From a virus: a stretch of 41,121 bases of DNA. Shown here one piece after another: positions 25,076 to 32,954 of this stretch. The notes under the pieces were generated by a model. The model did no database searches and was not told the DNA's origin. It saw nothing but the letters and a program-made list of their open reading frames with translations. How positions within the stretch are numbered: the first letter of the stretch is position 1; each line of letters opens with the position of its first letter. The translations under genes and the position numbers were made by a program. The stretch spans positions 1 to 41,121 of IMG/VR virus record IMGVR_UViG_3300044712_000593; one strand, 5' to 3'.

Positions 25076-25843
25076 TTATGAACGTACGCACATGCGCATA
25101 TTAGTTTGCCACCAAGAATATGCCTCTTCTAAATTTAGAGGTCTATACCTTGCCCATCCTAATCTTCTTTGATTATAAAACTCCTTTCTTCTCATCTGAA
25201 CATTAGAATTATTAACATGTGTCTTTGATGGAATGGAACGAATATCAAGCCATGCCAGCCCTGCTATCATTGCTTCTTTAAACTGAATAGGAACATAATA
25301 AGACTGTCCCTCTTGCGGAGATACGACGCATTCAACCATTAAATAGTCGTATCCGTAATTCTCATTCAACAATATCACACCGGTACTATTGTCTACTTTA
25401 AAATTGCCTACGAATGGAGCGCCACTTGGTAATCCATACAATGTTTGAAATGCCGCCCCATTCCACCAATTATACCATATTGGCGCATTGAATTGAAACA
25501 GATTGAATAAAGTATCGTCTTGCGTTTTCTGTAATCGATCGGAACTGAATTGCGCATAGCTGGTTAACTTCTCGTTGTATGTCAACGGAACAATTTCACC
25601 AACCGAATTAAGTACGCCTATCTTTGTCCACTTTAAACAATTTGATGGCAATTGTACTGTAAGGTTTGAATTGATAGGCAGCTTGAATGATTGAATTTTA
25701 TAAAAGAAATCCAAACCTAATTCAGACATTACCCGAAATGCCAAATGCCATACCTTCCAATATTTATGATCCGATAACTCGGCTTCATCCATATAGTCAG
25801 TAATGCATTCTTCGACTTCAATCCATTCACGGTATTGTCCCAT
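25076..25843 (-). CDS. Ring/adaptor-like tail protein, 255 aa
   Basis: The N-terminus is helical and acidic (WIEVEECITDYMDEAELSDH), followed by WHLAFRVMSELGLDFF. A beta-rich body follows (FKLPINSNLTVQLPSNCLKW) and then a C-terminal helix-rich region with Arg/Trp (MRRKEFYNQRRLGWARYRPL). This order, an N-terminal helix pair, a beta sandwich strand set and a C-terminal basic helix, is typical of the ring/adaptor proteins that connect portal and tail in crAss-like phages. The assignment is from appearance and position, upstream of the muzzle-like gene. Confidence 0.55.
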   Translation of the reverse strand: MGQYREWIEVEECITDYMDEAELSDHKYWKVWHLAFRVMSELGLDFFYKIQSFKLPINSNLTVQLPSNCLKWTKIGVLNSVGEIVPLTYNEKLTSYAQFSSDRLQKTQDDTLFNLFQFNAPIWYNWWNGAAFQTLYGLPSGAPFVGNFKVDNSTGVILLNENYGYDYLMVECVVSPQEGQSYYVPIQFKEAMIAGLAWLDIRSIPSKTHVNNSNVQMRRKEFYNQRRLGWARYRPLNLEEAYSWWQTNMRMCVRS

Positions 25844-25844
25844 A

Positions 25845-26114
25845 TTAATTCAATTGTGCTATTAGCCAATTACTCTTTACTATAAAATGTATTTCGCCGT
25901 CAATTATTACTTGATCACCACAATCTTTAATTCTAAAGGCTATATCACCGGGTTTCCAATTCATCGGGTATTTCTTTGTTCCGTTACCAATGGCGATAAC
26001 TTCTACTTTTTGGCTTTGTGCTCTATGCGCCTCTGATACGATAATACCACCGGAACTTACCAAATCAGACATGTATGGCTTTATTAAAACATTATCTCGT
26101 ATTGGTCTAATCAT
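25845..26114 (-). CDS. groES: GroES-like co-chaperonin, 89 aa
   Basis: The protein matches the Cpn10 fold along its whole length. IRPIRDNVLIKPY forms the first strand. A mobile loop with the GroEL-contact tripeptide region GGIIV lies at residues 22-26. VEVIAIGNG (37-45) is the conserved V-x-A-x-G block. WKPGD (53-57) matches the K-x-GD motif, and VIIDGEIHFIVKSNWLIAQL (69-88) is the C-terminal strand pair. It presumably caps host GroEL and helps fold phage proteins such as the capsid protein, as phage T4 gp31 does. It lies among virion genes, 1 nt before a ring-like gene and just after a homing endonuclease. The length is slightly shorter than bacterial GroES (~95). Confidence 0.85.
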   Translation of the reverse strand: MIRPIRDNVLIKPYMSDLVSSGGIIVSEAHRAQSQKVEVIAIGNGTKKYPMNWKPGDIAFRIKDCGDQVIIDGEIHFIVKSNWLIAQLN

Positions 26115-26122
26115 TATATATA

Positions 26123-26770
26123 TTAATTTTTATATTTCCAATAATAACCACCGCAATATATTCTTTCACCCTTACACACTTTAGATATATTCTGTTTACA
26201 TAATCCGTTTTCGATTGCTGCTTCTGTTATAGAATCATAAACATGTATTATTTTATTTTCTGTATCATATTTAATTACAGGTTTACTATGTGGTACTTCT
26301 TTCCCTCTCTTGCCATATCTACTATTATCTTTACCCTTTTTTACAGTGTAAAATCCGTTTTTGATTGCATGTTTTTGATTTTCACTTCTTGTACACCATT
26401 CAATCATCCAGCATCTATTATCGGATTTATTACCTTTCAAATGATTAACTTCAGGGCCATTGTTTTTATTTATAACAAATTCGTTGGCTACTAATACATG
26501 CACAAATCTTTTTATCCTACTTCTATTTTTTTGAATAACTATTCGTAAATATCCCTTGTCGCTAATTTCTTGTTTTAATATTTTTTCTTTTACACCTCTT
26601 TTTGAATTAAATCCTGAATTCGCTTTCCTTTTTAAGCTTTTTATCCTACCAAATGAACTAATTTCATACAATCCTTCATATCCGGATATTGACTTCCATT
26701 CTTCGTTATATAAAATGCCTTCGTGGACTTCAGATAAATTATCTAATGAATAATTTTTGTAATATTCCAT
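26123..26770 (-). CDS. HNH homing endonuclease with NUMOD4, NUMOD3 and NUMOD1
   Basis: This 215-residue free-standing homing endonuclease has an N-terminal NUMOD4 motif (EEWKSISGYEGLYEISSFGR, residues 23-42, then IKSL). An HNH core follows: RFVHVLVANEFV (88-99), EVNHLKGNKSDNR (107-119), then IEWCTRSENQKHA. Next come a NUMOD3-type loop (NSRYGKRGKEVPHSKP, 149-164) and a C-terminal NUMOD1 (VIKYDTENKIIHVYDSITEA, 165-184) with QNISKVCKG and GGYYWKY. All modules are intact. It sits exactly between a ring-like gene (stop 4 nt upstream) and the GroES gene (start 8 nt downstream), so it invaded an intergenic junction of the structural operon without breaking a gene. Confidence 0.9.
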   Translation of the reverse strand: MEYYKNYSLDNLSEVHEGILYNEEWKSISGYEGLYEISSFGRIKSLKRKANSGFNSKRGVKEKILKQEISDKGYLRIVIQKNRSRIKRFVHVLVANEFVINKNNGPEVNHLKGNKSDNRCWMIEWCTRSENQKHAIKNGFYTVKKGKDNSRYGKRGKEVPHSKPVIKYDTENKIIHVYDSITEAAIENGLCKQNISKVCKGERIYCGGYYWKYKN

Positions 26771-26774
26771 AAAT

Positions 26775-27419
26775 TTATTTTATTGAAGTTCCTATATCAG
26801 TTCCGTCATTCGATAAATCAGGCACTATTGCTCTTTCTATCATTAACTGTTTTTGAATATAATCAACGATTACGGGAAAGTAATCAGCAGGGACATTTAA
26901 TTCACTATCCAAATCACTACTGTTGCCACCGCTTGCCATTCTAACTATAGCTGTATATTCAGTCATAATTAACGGCGTTTTAAGTCGTACTATATTCCCT
27001 TCATACCAATAAATTATTTTTCCAGGAATTGGTCGTTGCCGATCTGCATATCCAATTTGATTCATGCTTAATGGTATTGCATTTTGCGAAACAAAACCAT
27101 TTGAATCTTTGAATTGAATTTTTGCAAGTCCTTCGTTTTTACCTAACCCGAATGGTATTTGTGGTAATTCGAACTGGTAACATAAATTATCTGTATTATC
27201 TGTATTGATTGCTATTCCTGAAAATGTTGTATAGAAACTATTGTTTAAATACGCAATCCCATCAATCTGAATAGATTCTTTCCAGCATGTTTTTGCGGCC
27301 AGACCAATAGCATCACTCATGTAGCTGTTAACTAATTCGTCAGTTATTTCAGCATCATCAGTGGGCCATCCCCCATAAATCTGAACTCTATGTCGCTCTA
27401 TAAACTCTTGTCTTGTCAT
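26775..27419 (-). CDS. Ring/adaptor-like tail protein, 214 aa
   Basis: The protein begins MTRQEFIERHRVQIYGGWPT and has an N-terminal helix, then a beta-rich core (FSGIAINTDNTDNLCYQFEL). Its C-terminal helical part has VPADYFPVIVDYIQKQLMIE, a motif type common in neck and ring proteins. It shares one base with the gene upstream. Together with the 224- and 255-residue proteins it probably builds the ring stack between portal and muzzle. The assignment is by position and general look. Confidence 0.55.
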   Translation of the reverse strand: MTRQEFIERHRVQIYGGWPTDDAEITDELVNSYMSDAIGLAAKTCWKESIQIDGIAYLNNSFYTTFSGIAINTDNTDNLCYQFELPQIPFGLGKNEGLAKIQFKDSNGFVSQNAIPLSMNQIGYADRQRPIPGKIIYWYEGNIVRLKTPLIMTEYTAIVRMASGGNSSDLDSELNVPADYFPVIVDYIQKQLMIERAIVPDLSNDGTDIGTSIK

Positions 27420-28093
27420 TAATCACCTTGATTTTTTATCATTGCTGCATATTGTTCTACTACATTCAATTGTAAATTAACACCCAACATAGCCAATGCA
27501 CGCGTAACTACCTGCATTGCATCGATATCATACCATTCTGGATCTACGCTACCGGTTGGATTATAAATTGGACGACCATATATGTCTGTTGTATAATTCC
27601 AGTTAATAGTAGCTGGCGTACGTATGTAGCTTAATTTTGCCGCCCCTAATGTTGCCGGATAGAATTGAAACCCTTCTTGAACCAATAAATAACAAGGGAA
27701 TCGACTAATTGGATTTATCACACTATTGATATGCGAGTCTAATCTATCTTGTTGGATATATTTTACACGCCGATTATATTGCCCATAATACATTGCATCA
27801 TCGGACTGAAAATCATCTGGGTAAGGAGCAACACCAGTGCTTCCATTAATAGTCAAAGTCACTGGTGTTGTTATAAAAGGAGTTAATCGTTGCCGTATAT
27901 CTTCATTCTGCCCGAAAGTAGCTGGTGCCATTGGCCTTCCGGGAATATATTTCTGAAACTCACCAAGCAGGTAATCCATATAGCTGAAAGATGCTCTGTT
28001 TGCAATAAGATTAAAATCTTGTGGCGTAAGATTACCATTTTGATTTTTCCTTATTATAAACTTTAACAATGAATACATCTGATCAACTGTCAC
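27419..28093 (-). CDS. Ring/adaptor-like tail protein, 224 aa
   Basis: The N-terminal helices (TVDQMYSLLKFIIRKNQNGN) precede FNLIANRASFSYMDYLLGEF. A beta region (TTPVTLTINGSTGVAPYPDD) follows, with a C-terminal domain carrying EWYDIDAMQVVTRALAMLGV and LQLNVVEQYAAM. The same helix-beta-helix order as the neighbouring ring-like proteins suggests it belongs to the connector. It starts 14 nt after the previous stop. No database-level assignment is possible here. Confidence 0.55.
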   Translation of the reverse strand: MTVDQMYSLLKFIIRKNQNGNLTPQDFNLIANRASFSYMDYLLGEFQKYIPGRPMAPATFGQNEDIRQRLTPFITTPVTLTINGSTGVAPYPDDFQSDDAMYYGQYNRRVKYIQQDRLDSHINSVINPISRFPCYLLVQEGFQFYPATLGAAKLSYIRTPATINWNYTTDIYGRPIYNPTGSVDPEWYDIDAMQVVTRALAMLGVNLQLNVVEQYAAMIKNQGD

Positions 28094-28107
28094 AAATTAC
28101 CTCCTTT

Positions 28108-29022
28108 TTATGTTGTAACTTTTTTTAATTGTTCTTTAAATTCTCTCCCCTCTTTGTTCTTTGTTATCGCTAATTCAGTAAGTGTTTTTAATGGCTTTTC
28201 TGTTTTCGGCAATAAGCATATTTTAGCCCCGCCTGCCCAATAAGCATACCCGTCACCTTTTGAAATATCAATCCTGCCGTCAACTATCGCTTTACGTATC
28301 ATAAACTGGATTGCTACCTCTTCTGAGTCTACCGTTTCCTTAAATCGCTTAGGATCACGTTTAGCTACCAGCATATATTCTGCTTTTAATCTGTTTTCTG
28401 GTTTTGGTATTCCGTATTCATCGTCAAATTTAATACCCAGATAAAAAGCGTGTGGCTTGATCTTTTCGATTGGCTGCTGGCTTGCCAATGCTACCATTTC
28501 TACTTCCAACATTTCCTTATCTAAAAGAGCTTTGGCCTGTTCATTAGGATCATATTCATAATACTCTGTTTTGGTTCCAGTTTTTCTATTGGGATTTTTT
28601 GTATTATGCCTTGCGTGTCTCATGAAATCTATTTGCGTGGCATCCCAAGTAGGCACTGTTATGAACCTTGATCCCCTCGGAAAAGAAATTGTTCGCATAT
28701 TTTTTTTGATGTATGCGGCATCAATATCTTTTTGTTCTTTAGCCCAAATAGTAGTTACCCCGTTTATCAATCGAATCATTTCAGGGCCATTTCCATTCGG
28801 CTTTTTTGGTGTTATAGTTCTGGGATCAATCACATAATCAATTCCCGGAATATGGACACCACCATCTTTGTTTGAATTTGCTAATTTAAAAATTACAAAT
28901 TCAATGTTAATCGGATTTTGTTCTTCTGATAATGTTGCTTCAGGAACATAATCAATTTCTTTTTGTAATGCATTGGATTGTTCTCCATTCATTGCATTTT
29001 CTACTTCTCTTAAAGTTGCCAT
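28108..29022 (-). CDS. Virion-module protein downstream of capsid, 304 aa
   Basis: This soluble protein's N-terminal part includes INIEFVIFKLANSNKDGGVH and DYVIDPRTITPKKPNGNG. The middle part is charged and helical (KTEYYEYDPNEQAKALLDKE), and the C-terminal part ends in a Lys-rich tail. I recognise no family. It is the first gene after the major capsid protein, separated by a 107-nt gap with two hairpins. In crAss-like phages a head auxiliary or connector protein lies about here, so that is a reasonable guess only. The start has the same AAAAACAATGGCA context as the capsid gene, which suggests strong translation. Confidence 0.5.
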   Translation of the reverse strand: MATLREVENAMNGEQSNALQKEIDYVPEATLSEEQNPINIEFVIFKLANSNKDGGVHIPGIDYVIDPRTITPKKPNGNGPEMIRLINGVTTIWAKEQKDIDAAYIKKNMRTISFPRGSRFITVPTWDATQIDFMRHARHNTKNPNRKTGTKTEYYEYDPNEQAKALLDKEMLEVEMVALASQQPIEKIKPHAFYLGIKFDDEYGIPKPENRLKAEYMLVAKRDPKRFKETVDSEEVAIQFMIRKAIVDGRIDISKGDGYAYWAGGAKICLLPKTEKPLKTLTELAITKNKEGREFKEQLKKVTT

Positions 29023-29060
29023 TGTTTTTTGTTTTTATACTAATTAAGGCATGGGTGACC

Positions 29061-29117
29061 TCTCCTTTATGGAGACAGTTTGTTATTAAAGTAAGGATAC
29101 GGCATTACACCGTACCC
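29061..29117 (-). promoter_or_regulatory. Two hairpins in the gap after the capsid gene
   Basis: Reading the minus strand after the capsid stop, GGGTACGG (29117-29110) pairs with CCGTATCC (29102-29095) and is followed by a mildly T-rich stretch. A second hairpin, TCTCC/GGAGA (29075-29071 with 29065-29061), follows. There is no strong U tract, so this is more likely a partial attenuator or an mRNA-stabilising or processing structure than a full terminator. It would raise capsid mRNA over the genes downstream. Confidence 0.45.
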
Positions 29118-29129
29118 TTTTATATTTTA

Positions 29130-30569
29130 TTAAACACCAGGAACAAAAATGAACTGGTTTGCTGCACAAACGCGGATCGCGCGATAACAGGCCATTTCAA
29201 TATTATCCCTTAATGTACCATCTGAAGGATTGGTTGATCCACCACCCCAGTTCCATACACGGATACCATTACCAATAGATCCGCCCTTTGGAGGTTCTTG
29301 TGTCATCACGGTAATGTTTTTGTATACGCGTGAAGGGGTTTTGGCATCCGGAGTTTCACCCATTGGAGTAATCCAACCGCTGTTACGGAAATAATCGGTA
29401 GCGGGTGTTAAGCCGGTGTATGCTTCGGTGTTCAGATTACGATATTTATGGGTCTGGAAACGGTATCCATCAATATCTATAATCTTGAAACCATACGCAA
29501 CACTTGCTTCTTCCGATTTTTCACCTTGTCCCCATACAAATGCACCAGCGGGAAACTCAGCAAAAATACCATCTGAAAAATCCTGTTTTTGGAAAATATC
29601 ACTCATCCACATATTCTGTTTCGTACATCCGTTTACATCCATTACACGGGTTAACGTATGCAGGAATGGGATATCCAAATTTCCGGGAGTGTAGCCTACT
29701 GTTTCGGCATCGGCCATAAGTTTAGGAAAAAATCCTTGACAGCCTACAGATGTAGTGGTTCCTAATCCGGTATTATCAACGGAATCACCCATCATCAATT
29801 TGCGTTCTACGTTATTTACAAAACGTTGAGATGCTTTGGTTAATCCAATATAAGTGAAATAACTTGTACCGGCTTGGGCTGCACCTGCTATTGGGCCACC
29901 GCTTACACCGCTATCCACAAACACATCAGTCATTTCGCCTAAATCGGTAGCTGACCATGTATCATGAATTTCAGTAATATTATTATCGTAGCGCTGAGTA
30001 AGATAAACTTGTGGTGTGCTTGTTCCAGATGCTTCGCCAACATCCACACGACCACCAAATATCAATACATCGGTAGCCAGCAATGTAGCCGCCTGACCAG
30101 CAGATGCTAATGATTGAGTGGATTTTTTAGGCCGCATAGTGAATGTAAAGGCACCTGCAACTGAGGTATCAATGGTCAATATCTCACCGCCTACGTTTGT
30201 AGAAGCCACGTAGATTGTTTCGCCTACACGAAGCGGACTTGTTGTGCCGGAATCATAGTGAAATCCTGATGCCAAAGTAGCTGTAACAGTAGCACCAGCA
30301 GTAGCACCAGTTGCATTCGATGCCAACTGAATACCAATCTGAAGTTTACCACGGTTTTCAAACCAGAAAAAGTTACGGTTTTTAACGATTTCCATACCAC
30401 CATAAGTAGCTAACCACCATGTCCAGTTTTCAGCGCCGTATTTTTCTACGAATTGACGATAATATTGTGGTGTTAAAAGTTGTAACTGGGATACAAGCGC
30501 TCTGTTCGCGCCGCCCGATACTGATATATTACCGGGCTGCAATATGTTTGAGGTAGGTATACCTGCCAT
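29130..30569 (-). CDS. Major capsid protein, 479 aa
   Basis: This is the probable HK97-fold capsid protein. The N-terminal arm begins MAGIPTSNILQPGNISVSGG, then LTPQYYRQFVEKYG and WTWWLATYGGMEIVKNRNFF, which looks like the start of the shell domain. A large Ala/Thr/Gly beta insertion follows (ASNATGATAGATVTATLASG), then SYFTYIGLTKASQRFVNNVE and a C-terminal part with YKNITVMTQEPPKGGSIGNG and MACYRAIRVCAANQF. The size matches capsid proteins of crAss-like phages (~490 aa). It follows the scaffold gene, and its start lies in an A-rich leader (ttaatttaaaaacaATG), consistent with high expression. Confidence 0.75.
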   Translation of the reverse strand: MAGIPTSNILQPGNISVSGGANRALVSQLQLLTPQYYRQFVEKYGAENWTWWLATYGGMEIVKNRNFFWFENRGKLQIGIQLASNATGATAGATVTATLASGFHYDSGTTSPLRVGETIYVASTNVGGEILTIDTSVAGAFTFTMRPKKSTQSLASAGQAATLLATDVLIFGGRVDVGEASGTSTPQVYLTQRYDNNITEIHDTWSATDLGEMTDVFVDSGVSGGPIAGAAQAGTSYFTYIGLTKASQRFVNNVERKLMMGDSVDNTGLGTTTSVGCQGFFPKLMADAETVGYTPGNLDIPFLHTLTRVMDVNGCTKQNMWMSDIFQKQDFSDGIFAEFPAGAFVWGQGEKSEEASVAYGFKIIDIDGYRFQTHKYRNLNTEAYTGLTPATDYFRNSGWITPMGETPDAKTPSRVYKNITVMTQEPPKGGSIGNGIRVWNWGGGSTNPSDGTLRDNIEMACYRAIRVCAANQFIFVPGV

Positions 30570-30596
30570 TGTTTTTAAATTAAAATGTTAGAGAAA

Positions 30597-31823
30597 TTAA
30601 ATTCCCCAAATAGTATCTGCCATTTGTTTTTGTTTCGCGTCTTCATTTACAACCTCACCAGTTGGTATATCCATTTTATTGTTTACACCGTTTAGTTTTA
30701 TGTTGTTAGACACTTTCAAATGATGTTCATAACGTTTGGCGGCTGAGTCACCAGCAAGTTTTGAAAACACTTTATCCTTGTTCAATAACAGATACAAATC
30801 TTCTTGCATCTTATTAATGTTAAAGGAATTGCTTTGTGCATCCCACCAACCTAAATCATTGTCCAAAAATGTATTGATATTATCAACAGCTTTTTGAACA
30901 GTAGGATTAAACGCTAACTTTTCATCATCATTAAGGCTATAACTAATTGGCAATTCAACCTCTCCGTCTTTTGCTATTGTGTTATACCCTTTGAAATTGC
31001 GATAATCAGTTCCTAATTTTTGAACAAATGAATTACGGAATGCTTCTTGTGCCGCCAAATCTTCTTGGGTTGGGCCTTGTTGCTGTCCGGCATTGTTCGC
31101 TTTAGGAATATCTGGAAGAACTAATTGGCTTTTGTAGTTTGCAAGTTCAGGCTTTGCAATTTTTGCATCGATCATAATATCCTGCTCTTTCTCCTGAACT
31201 TGTCTTTGCCAGTTGGCGATTACTTGTGCGAACTCTTCGTCACTTTCCAAGTTCTGAACCGGCCTTTCTGGAAGCGCATATTGACGCTGATATAAGCGAT
31301 CTATTTGCTTTGCGTCTAAATCTTTATACTTGAATTGAAGATTTGCTTTGATAATTTCAGAGGCTTGTGCTGCATCTGTTATATCATATTTTTCAAGTCG
31401 CTCAATTTGTTTTTTCTGGTTGAGAAAATTATACAAATCATCTTCTTTGCCATCTTTAAAAAGTTCGAAGAATTTCTTACTATCTTCATTAGCCCATTGT
31501 ATTTCTTGTGGCTGTGCTGGCTGATCTTTTAATTTTCGAAGCTCATTCCACTGAGTCCTAAACCCATCAACGCTATCAACTTCAAATTCTTTTTTCAACC
31601 AATCATTGATATCCATCACTTCTTCGGTAGCTGTCGTTGTAGCAGCGGCCCCTTCAGTTGTTGTGGTCTGGGCTTGTTGTTGAGTAGTATCAACAACGGG
31701 TTCTTGCACAGCAGTTGCGGGCTGTTGAGCTGTCCCATTCCACAAGGCATCTCCTAATCCATTTTGATTGGTATCTGTTGTTTGAGTTTGTTGATTTTCT
31801 GTCTGGGTTAGTGTATCACTCAT
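30597..31823 (-). CDS. Scaffolding protein candidate, 408 aa
   Basis: The N-terminal ~70 residues are low-complexity Gln/Thr/Ala (QTTDTNQNGLGDALWNG and onward). A long, acidic, strongly helical region follows (WLKKEFEVDSVDGFRTQWNE, DDLYNFLNQKKQIERLEKYD). The C-terminal part has FNINKMQEDLYLLLNKDKVF and a KRYEHHLKV segment. Acidic N-terminus, helical middle, basic-leaning C-terminus and position immediately upstream of the capsid gene are the usual signs of a scaffold. There are no transmembrane segments. A 16-bp palindrome lies 19 nt before its start. Confidence 0.65.
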   Translation of the reverse strand: MSDTLTQTENQQTQTTDTNQNGLGDALWNGTAQQPATAVQEPVVDTTQQQAQTTTTEGAAATTTATEEVMDINDWLKKEFEVDSVDGFRTQWNELRKLKDQPAQPQEIQWANEDSKKFFELFKDGKEDDLYNFLNQKKQIERLEKYDITDAAQASEIIKANLQFKYKDLDAKQIDRLYQRQYALPERPVQNLESDEEFAQVIANWQRQVQEKEQDIMIDAKIAKPELANYKSQLVLPDIPKANNAGQQQGPTQEDLAAQEAFRNSFVQKLGTDYRNFKGYNTIAKDGEVELPISYSLNDDEKLAFNPTVQKAVDNINTFLDNDLGWWDAQSNSFNINKMQEDLYLLLNKDKVFSKLAGDSAAKRYEHHLKVSNNIKLNGVNNKMDIPTGEVVNEDAKQKQMADTIWGI

Positions 31824-31842
31824 AAAAGATTGAATTTAAATC

Positions 31843-31858
31843 GCTACAACGTTGTAGC
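31843..31858. promoter_or_regulatory. Perfect palindrome upstream of the scaffold gene, shared motif
   Basis: GCTACAACGTTGTAGC is a perfect 16-bp palindrome in the 53-nt gap before the scaffold start (31823, minus). Its half, GCTACAACGTT, recurs at 35422-35432 and, as the reverse complement, at 39707-39717. Reading the minus strand, TTTG, then 19 nt containing most of the palindrome, then TAAATTCA could be a weak promoter, so the palindrome would lie between the two elements like an operator. This is a candidate, not a proven site. Confidence 0.5.
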
Positions 31859-31876
31859 AAAAATATAAAAAAAATA

Positions 31877-32227
31877 TTAATACGGTTTATTTACAAATAT
31901 TAAAACTTTTGCGGCGGCGGCTGAAGCACCCCCAAATTGAATATATTGACACGGAATAGTGATTTTATAAAGCCCCGATACAGACACAGACGATGTTGTG
32001 GTGCCAGTAGCCAAATTAGTGGCTAAAATAGTGGTATAGTTAATACTCGCAAGCGCATTGGGATTAGTTGATCCTGTTATTTCATTTCCATCATTCGAGC
32101 CGGTAATTGAAATAGTACCAGTTGGGGTAACGAACTGAAAAGTAGCAGTTTCCCACTCCGACAAGCAAAGTTTAACTCCATTATTGGCATTGAAATCTGC
32201 TGTTACATCTATAATTCGAGATATCAT
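31877..32227 (-). CDS. Small beta-rich head (decoration-like) protein, 116 aa
   Basis: This Ser/Thr/Gly/Asn-rich protein has regular beta alternation (TATFQFVTPTGTISITGSND) and a C-terminal ISVSGLYKIT-like pattern (SVSVSGLYKITIPCQYIQFG). There is no signal or membrane segment. It lies between the portal-side gap and the scaffold, where small head decoration or fibre proteins are common. No family is recognised. Confidence 0.55.
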   Translation of the reverse strand: MISRIIDVTADFNANNGVKLCLSEWETATFQFVTPTGTISITGSNDGNEITGSTNPNALASINYTTILATNLATGTTTSSVSVSGLYKITIPCQYIQFGGASAAAAKVLIFVNKPY

Positions 32228-32238
32228 ATATTATTGAT

Positions 32239-32517
32239 TTACAGAGTTATAGTTATCAATTCGTTTATTTTCAAAACTCCTGGTGTATTAGAATCACAAG
32301 CATTTACTGGCATTGGAGGCTTAATTCGAAAGCTGTGCCCTTTTGTATCAATAAAATCAATATATCCGGTTTTGCTGGATGACGATATATTACAACTTTG
32401 GCCTATTACTAATAAAGGCAAGATGCTTATTGTTTCGGCTTGTGAAAGACTAACCAGCACTGATTGACCTTTTAAAGCGGGTTGATCTTTAGTATTGGTT
32501 GCATTGACTGTTGCCAT
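32239..32517 (-). CDS. Small head-module protein, 92 aa
   Basis: The protein begins MATVNATNTKDQPALKGQSV and is beta-rich with a GYIDFIDTKGHSFRIKPP segment. It has the composition of a small decoration or head-completion protein, but I recognise no family. It is the first gene after the 435-nt noncoding gap, so it would head the transcript that continues through scaffold and capsid. A TATGTTTA sequence 18-25 nt upstream resembles a -7 element. Confidence 0.5.
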   Translation of the reverse strand: MATVNATNTKDQPALKGQSVLVSLSQAETISILPLLVIGQSCNISSSSKTGYIDFIDTKGHSFRIKPPMPVNACDSNTPGVLKINELITITL

Positions 32518-32952
32518 ATTAATTAATTTATATATTAAACATACGAACTCTATTTCTGCACCCTATTATAGAGCAGCTTTGACTTACCATTTAGTTAAAG
32601 CACCCCTCATTATTGGTTTAGGCTCCTATCGCACTATACAAATCTATAGCCTATCCACTAACCAAAGATTAAGCTAATCAGGGTTTATTGTCAATACCTA
32701 AATTAGCAGATTAACGACCACGCAAAAAGCACAAGTGGAATGTTCGTGCATTTTTTGTGAGAGTTGTCAGTTCGACGACATTGCTCCCTTTGCGGCCACC
32801 CTTTTAAGGGCTAATTGATAAAAAGAGCGAACTTTTAAAAAAAAGTCCTAATTTTGAGTTATTAGACGTTTAGTCAGCGTCAACCGGTCAAATTGTTTCA
32901 AAACACCGGTTATATGTTATCGAAGCCACCGTTTATCTATTCGGTGGTTTTT
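32518..32952. other. 435-nt hairpin-rich noncoding gap beside the portal gene
   Basis: No credible ORF exists here on either strand. Several stems are visible. TTGGTT+TAGGCT (32613-32624) pairs with AGCCTA (32648-32653) and AACCAA (32660-32665). A 14-bp arm 32719-32732 pairs with 32746-32759 (two mismatches). GTTGTC/GACGAC is at 32763-32768/32774-32779. CCCTTTTAAGGG is at 32799-32810. GACG/CGTC is at 32865-32868/32878-32881. AACCGGT/ACCGGTT is at 32882-32888/32905-32911. The last element is a plus-strand terminator (separate entry). In an otherwise tightly packed late operon such a gap probably holds a noncoding RNA, a promoter, or both. The transcribed strand is undecided, but the terminator favours plus. 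Confidence 0.5.
32666..32694 (-). promoter_or_regulatory. Candidate minus-strand promoter for the head genes
   Basis: On the minus strand TTGACA (32694-32689) is followed after 17 nt by TAATCT (32671-32666), a close match to a classic sigma-70 promoter. A second overlapping arrangement, TTTG (32666-32663), 16 nt and TAGATTTG (32646-32639), fits the Bacteroidota-type -7 element TAnnTTTG with a slightly short spacer. Either would transcribe the small head proteins, scaffold and capsid. The choice between them is open. Confidence 0.35.
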
Positions 32953-32954
32953 TT
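32923..32954 (+). terminator. Plus-strand terminator overlapping the portal stop codon
   Basis: CCACCG (32926-32931) pairs with CGGTGG (32942-32947), and the flanking AAG/TTT can extend the stem. Seven T residues follow directly on the plus strand. The T tract runs into the reverse complement of the portal stop codon. There is no U tract on the minus strand, so this terminator serves plus-strand RNA although no plus-strand gene precedes it. The same design, with the T tract overlapping the stop of the opposing gene, is seen at 40117-40148. Confidence 0.75.

Noticed and set aside
28571-29213. Plus-strand hydrophobic ORFs overlapping the 304-aa gene
   Set aside because: Antisense frames to well-formed minus-strand genes with no start context.
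32849-32856. Plus-strand promoter TAATTTTG for the noncoding RNA
   Set aside because: It matches TAnnTTTG but has no TTG/TTTG at a suitable distance; noted only as a weak candidate.
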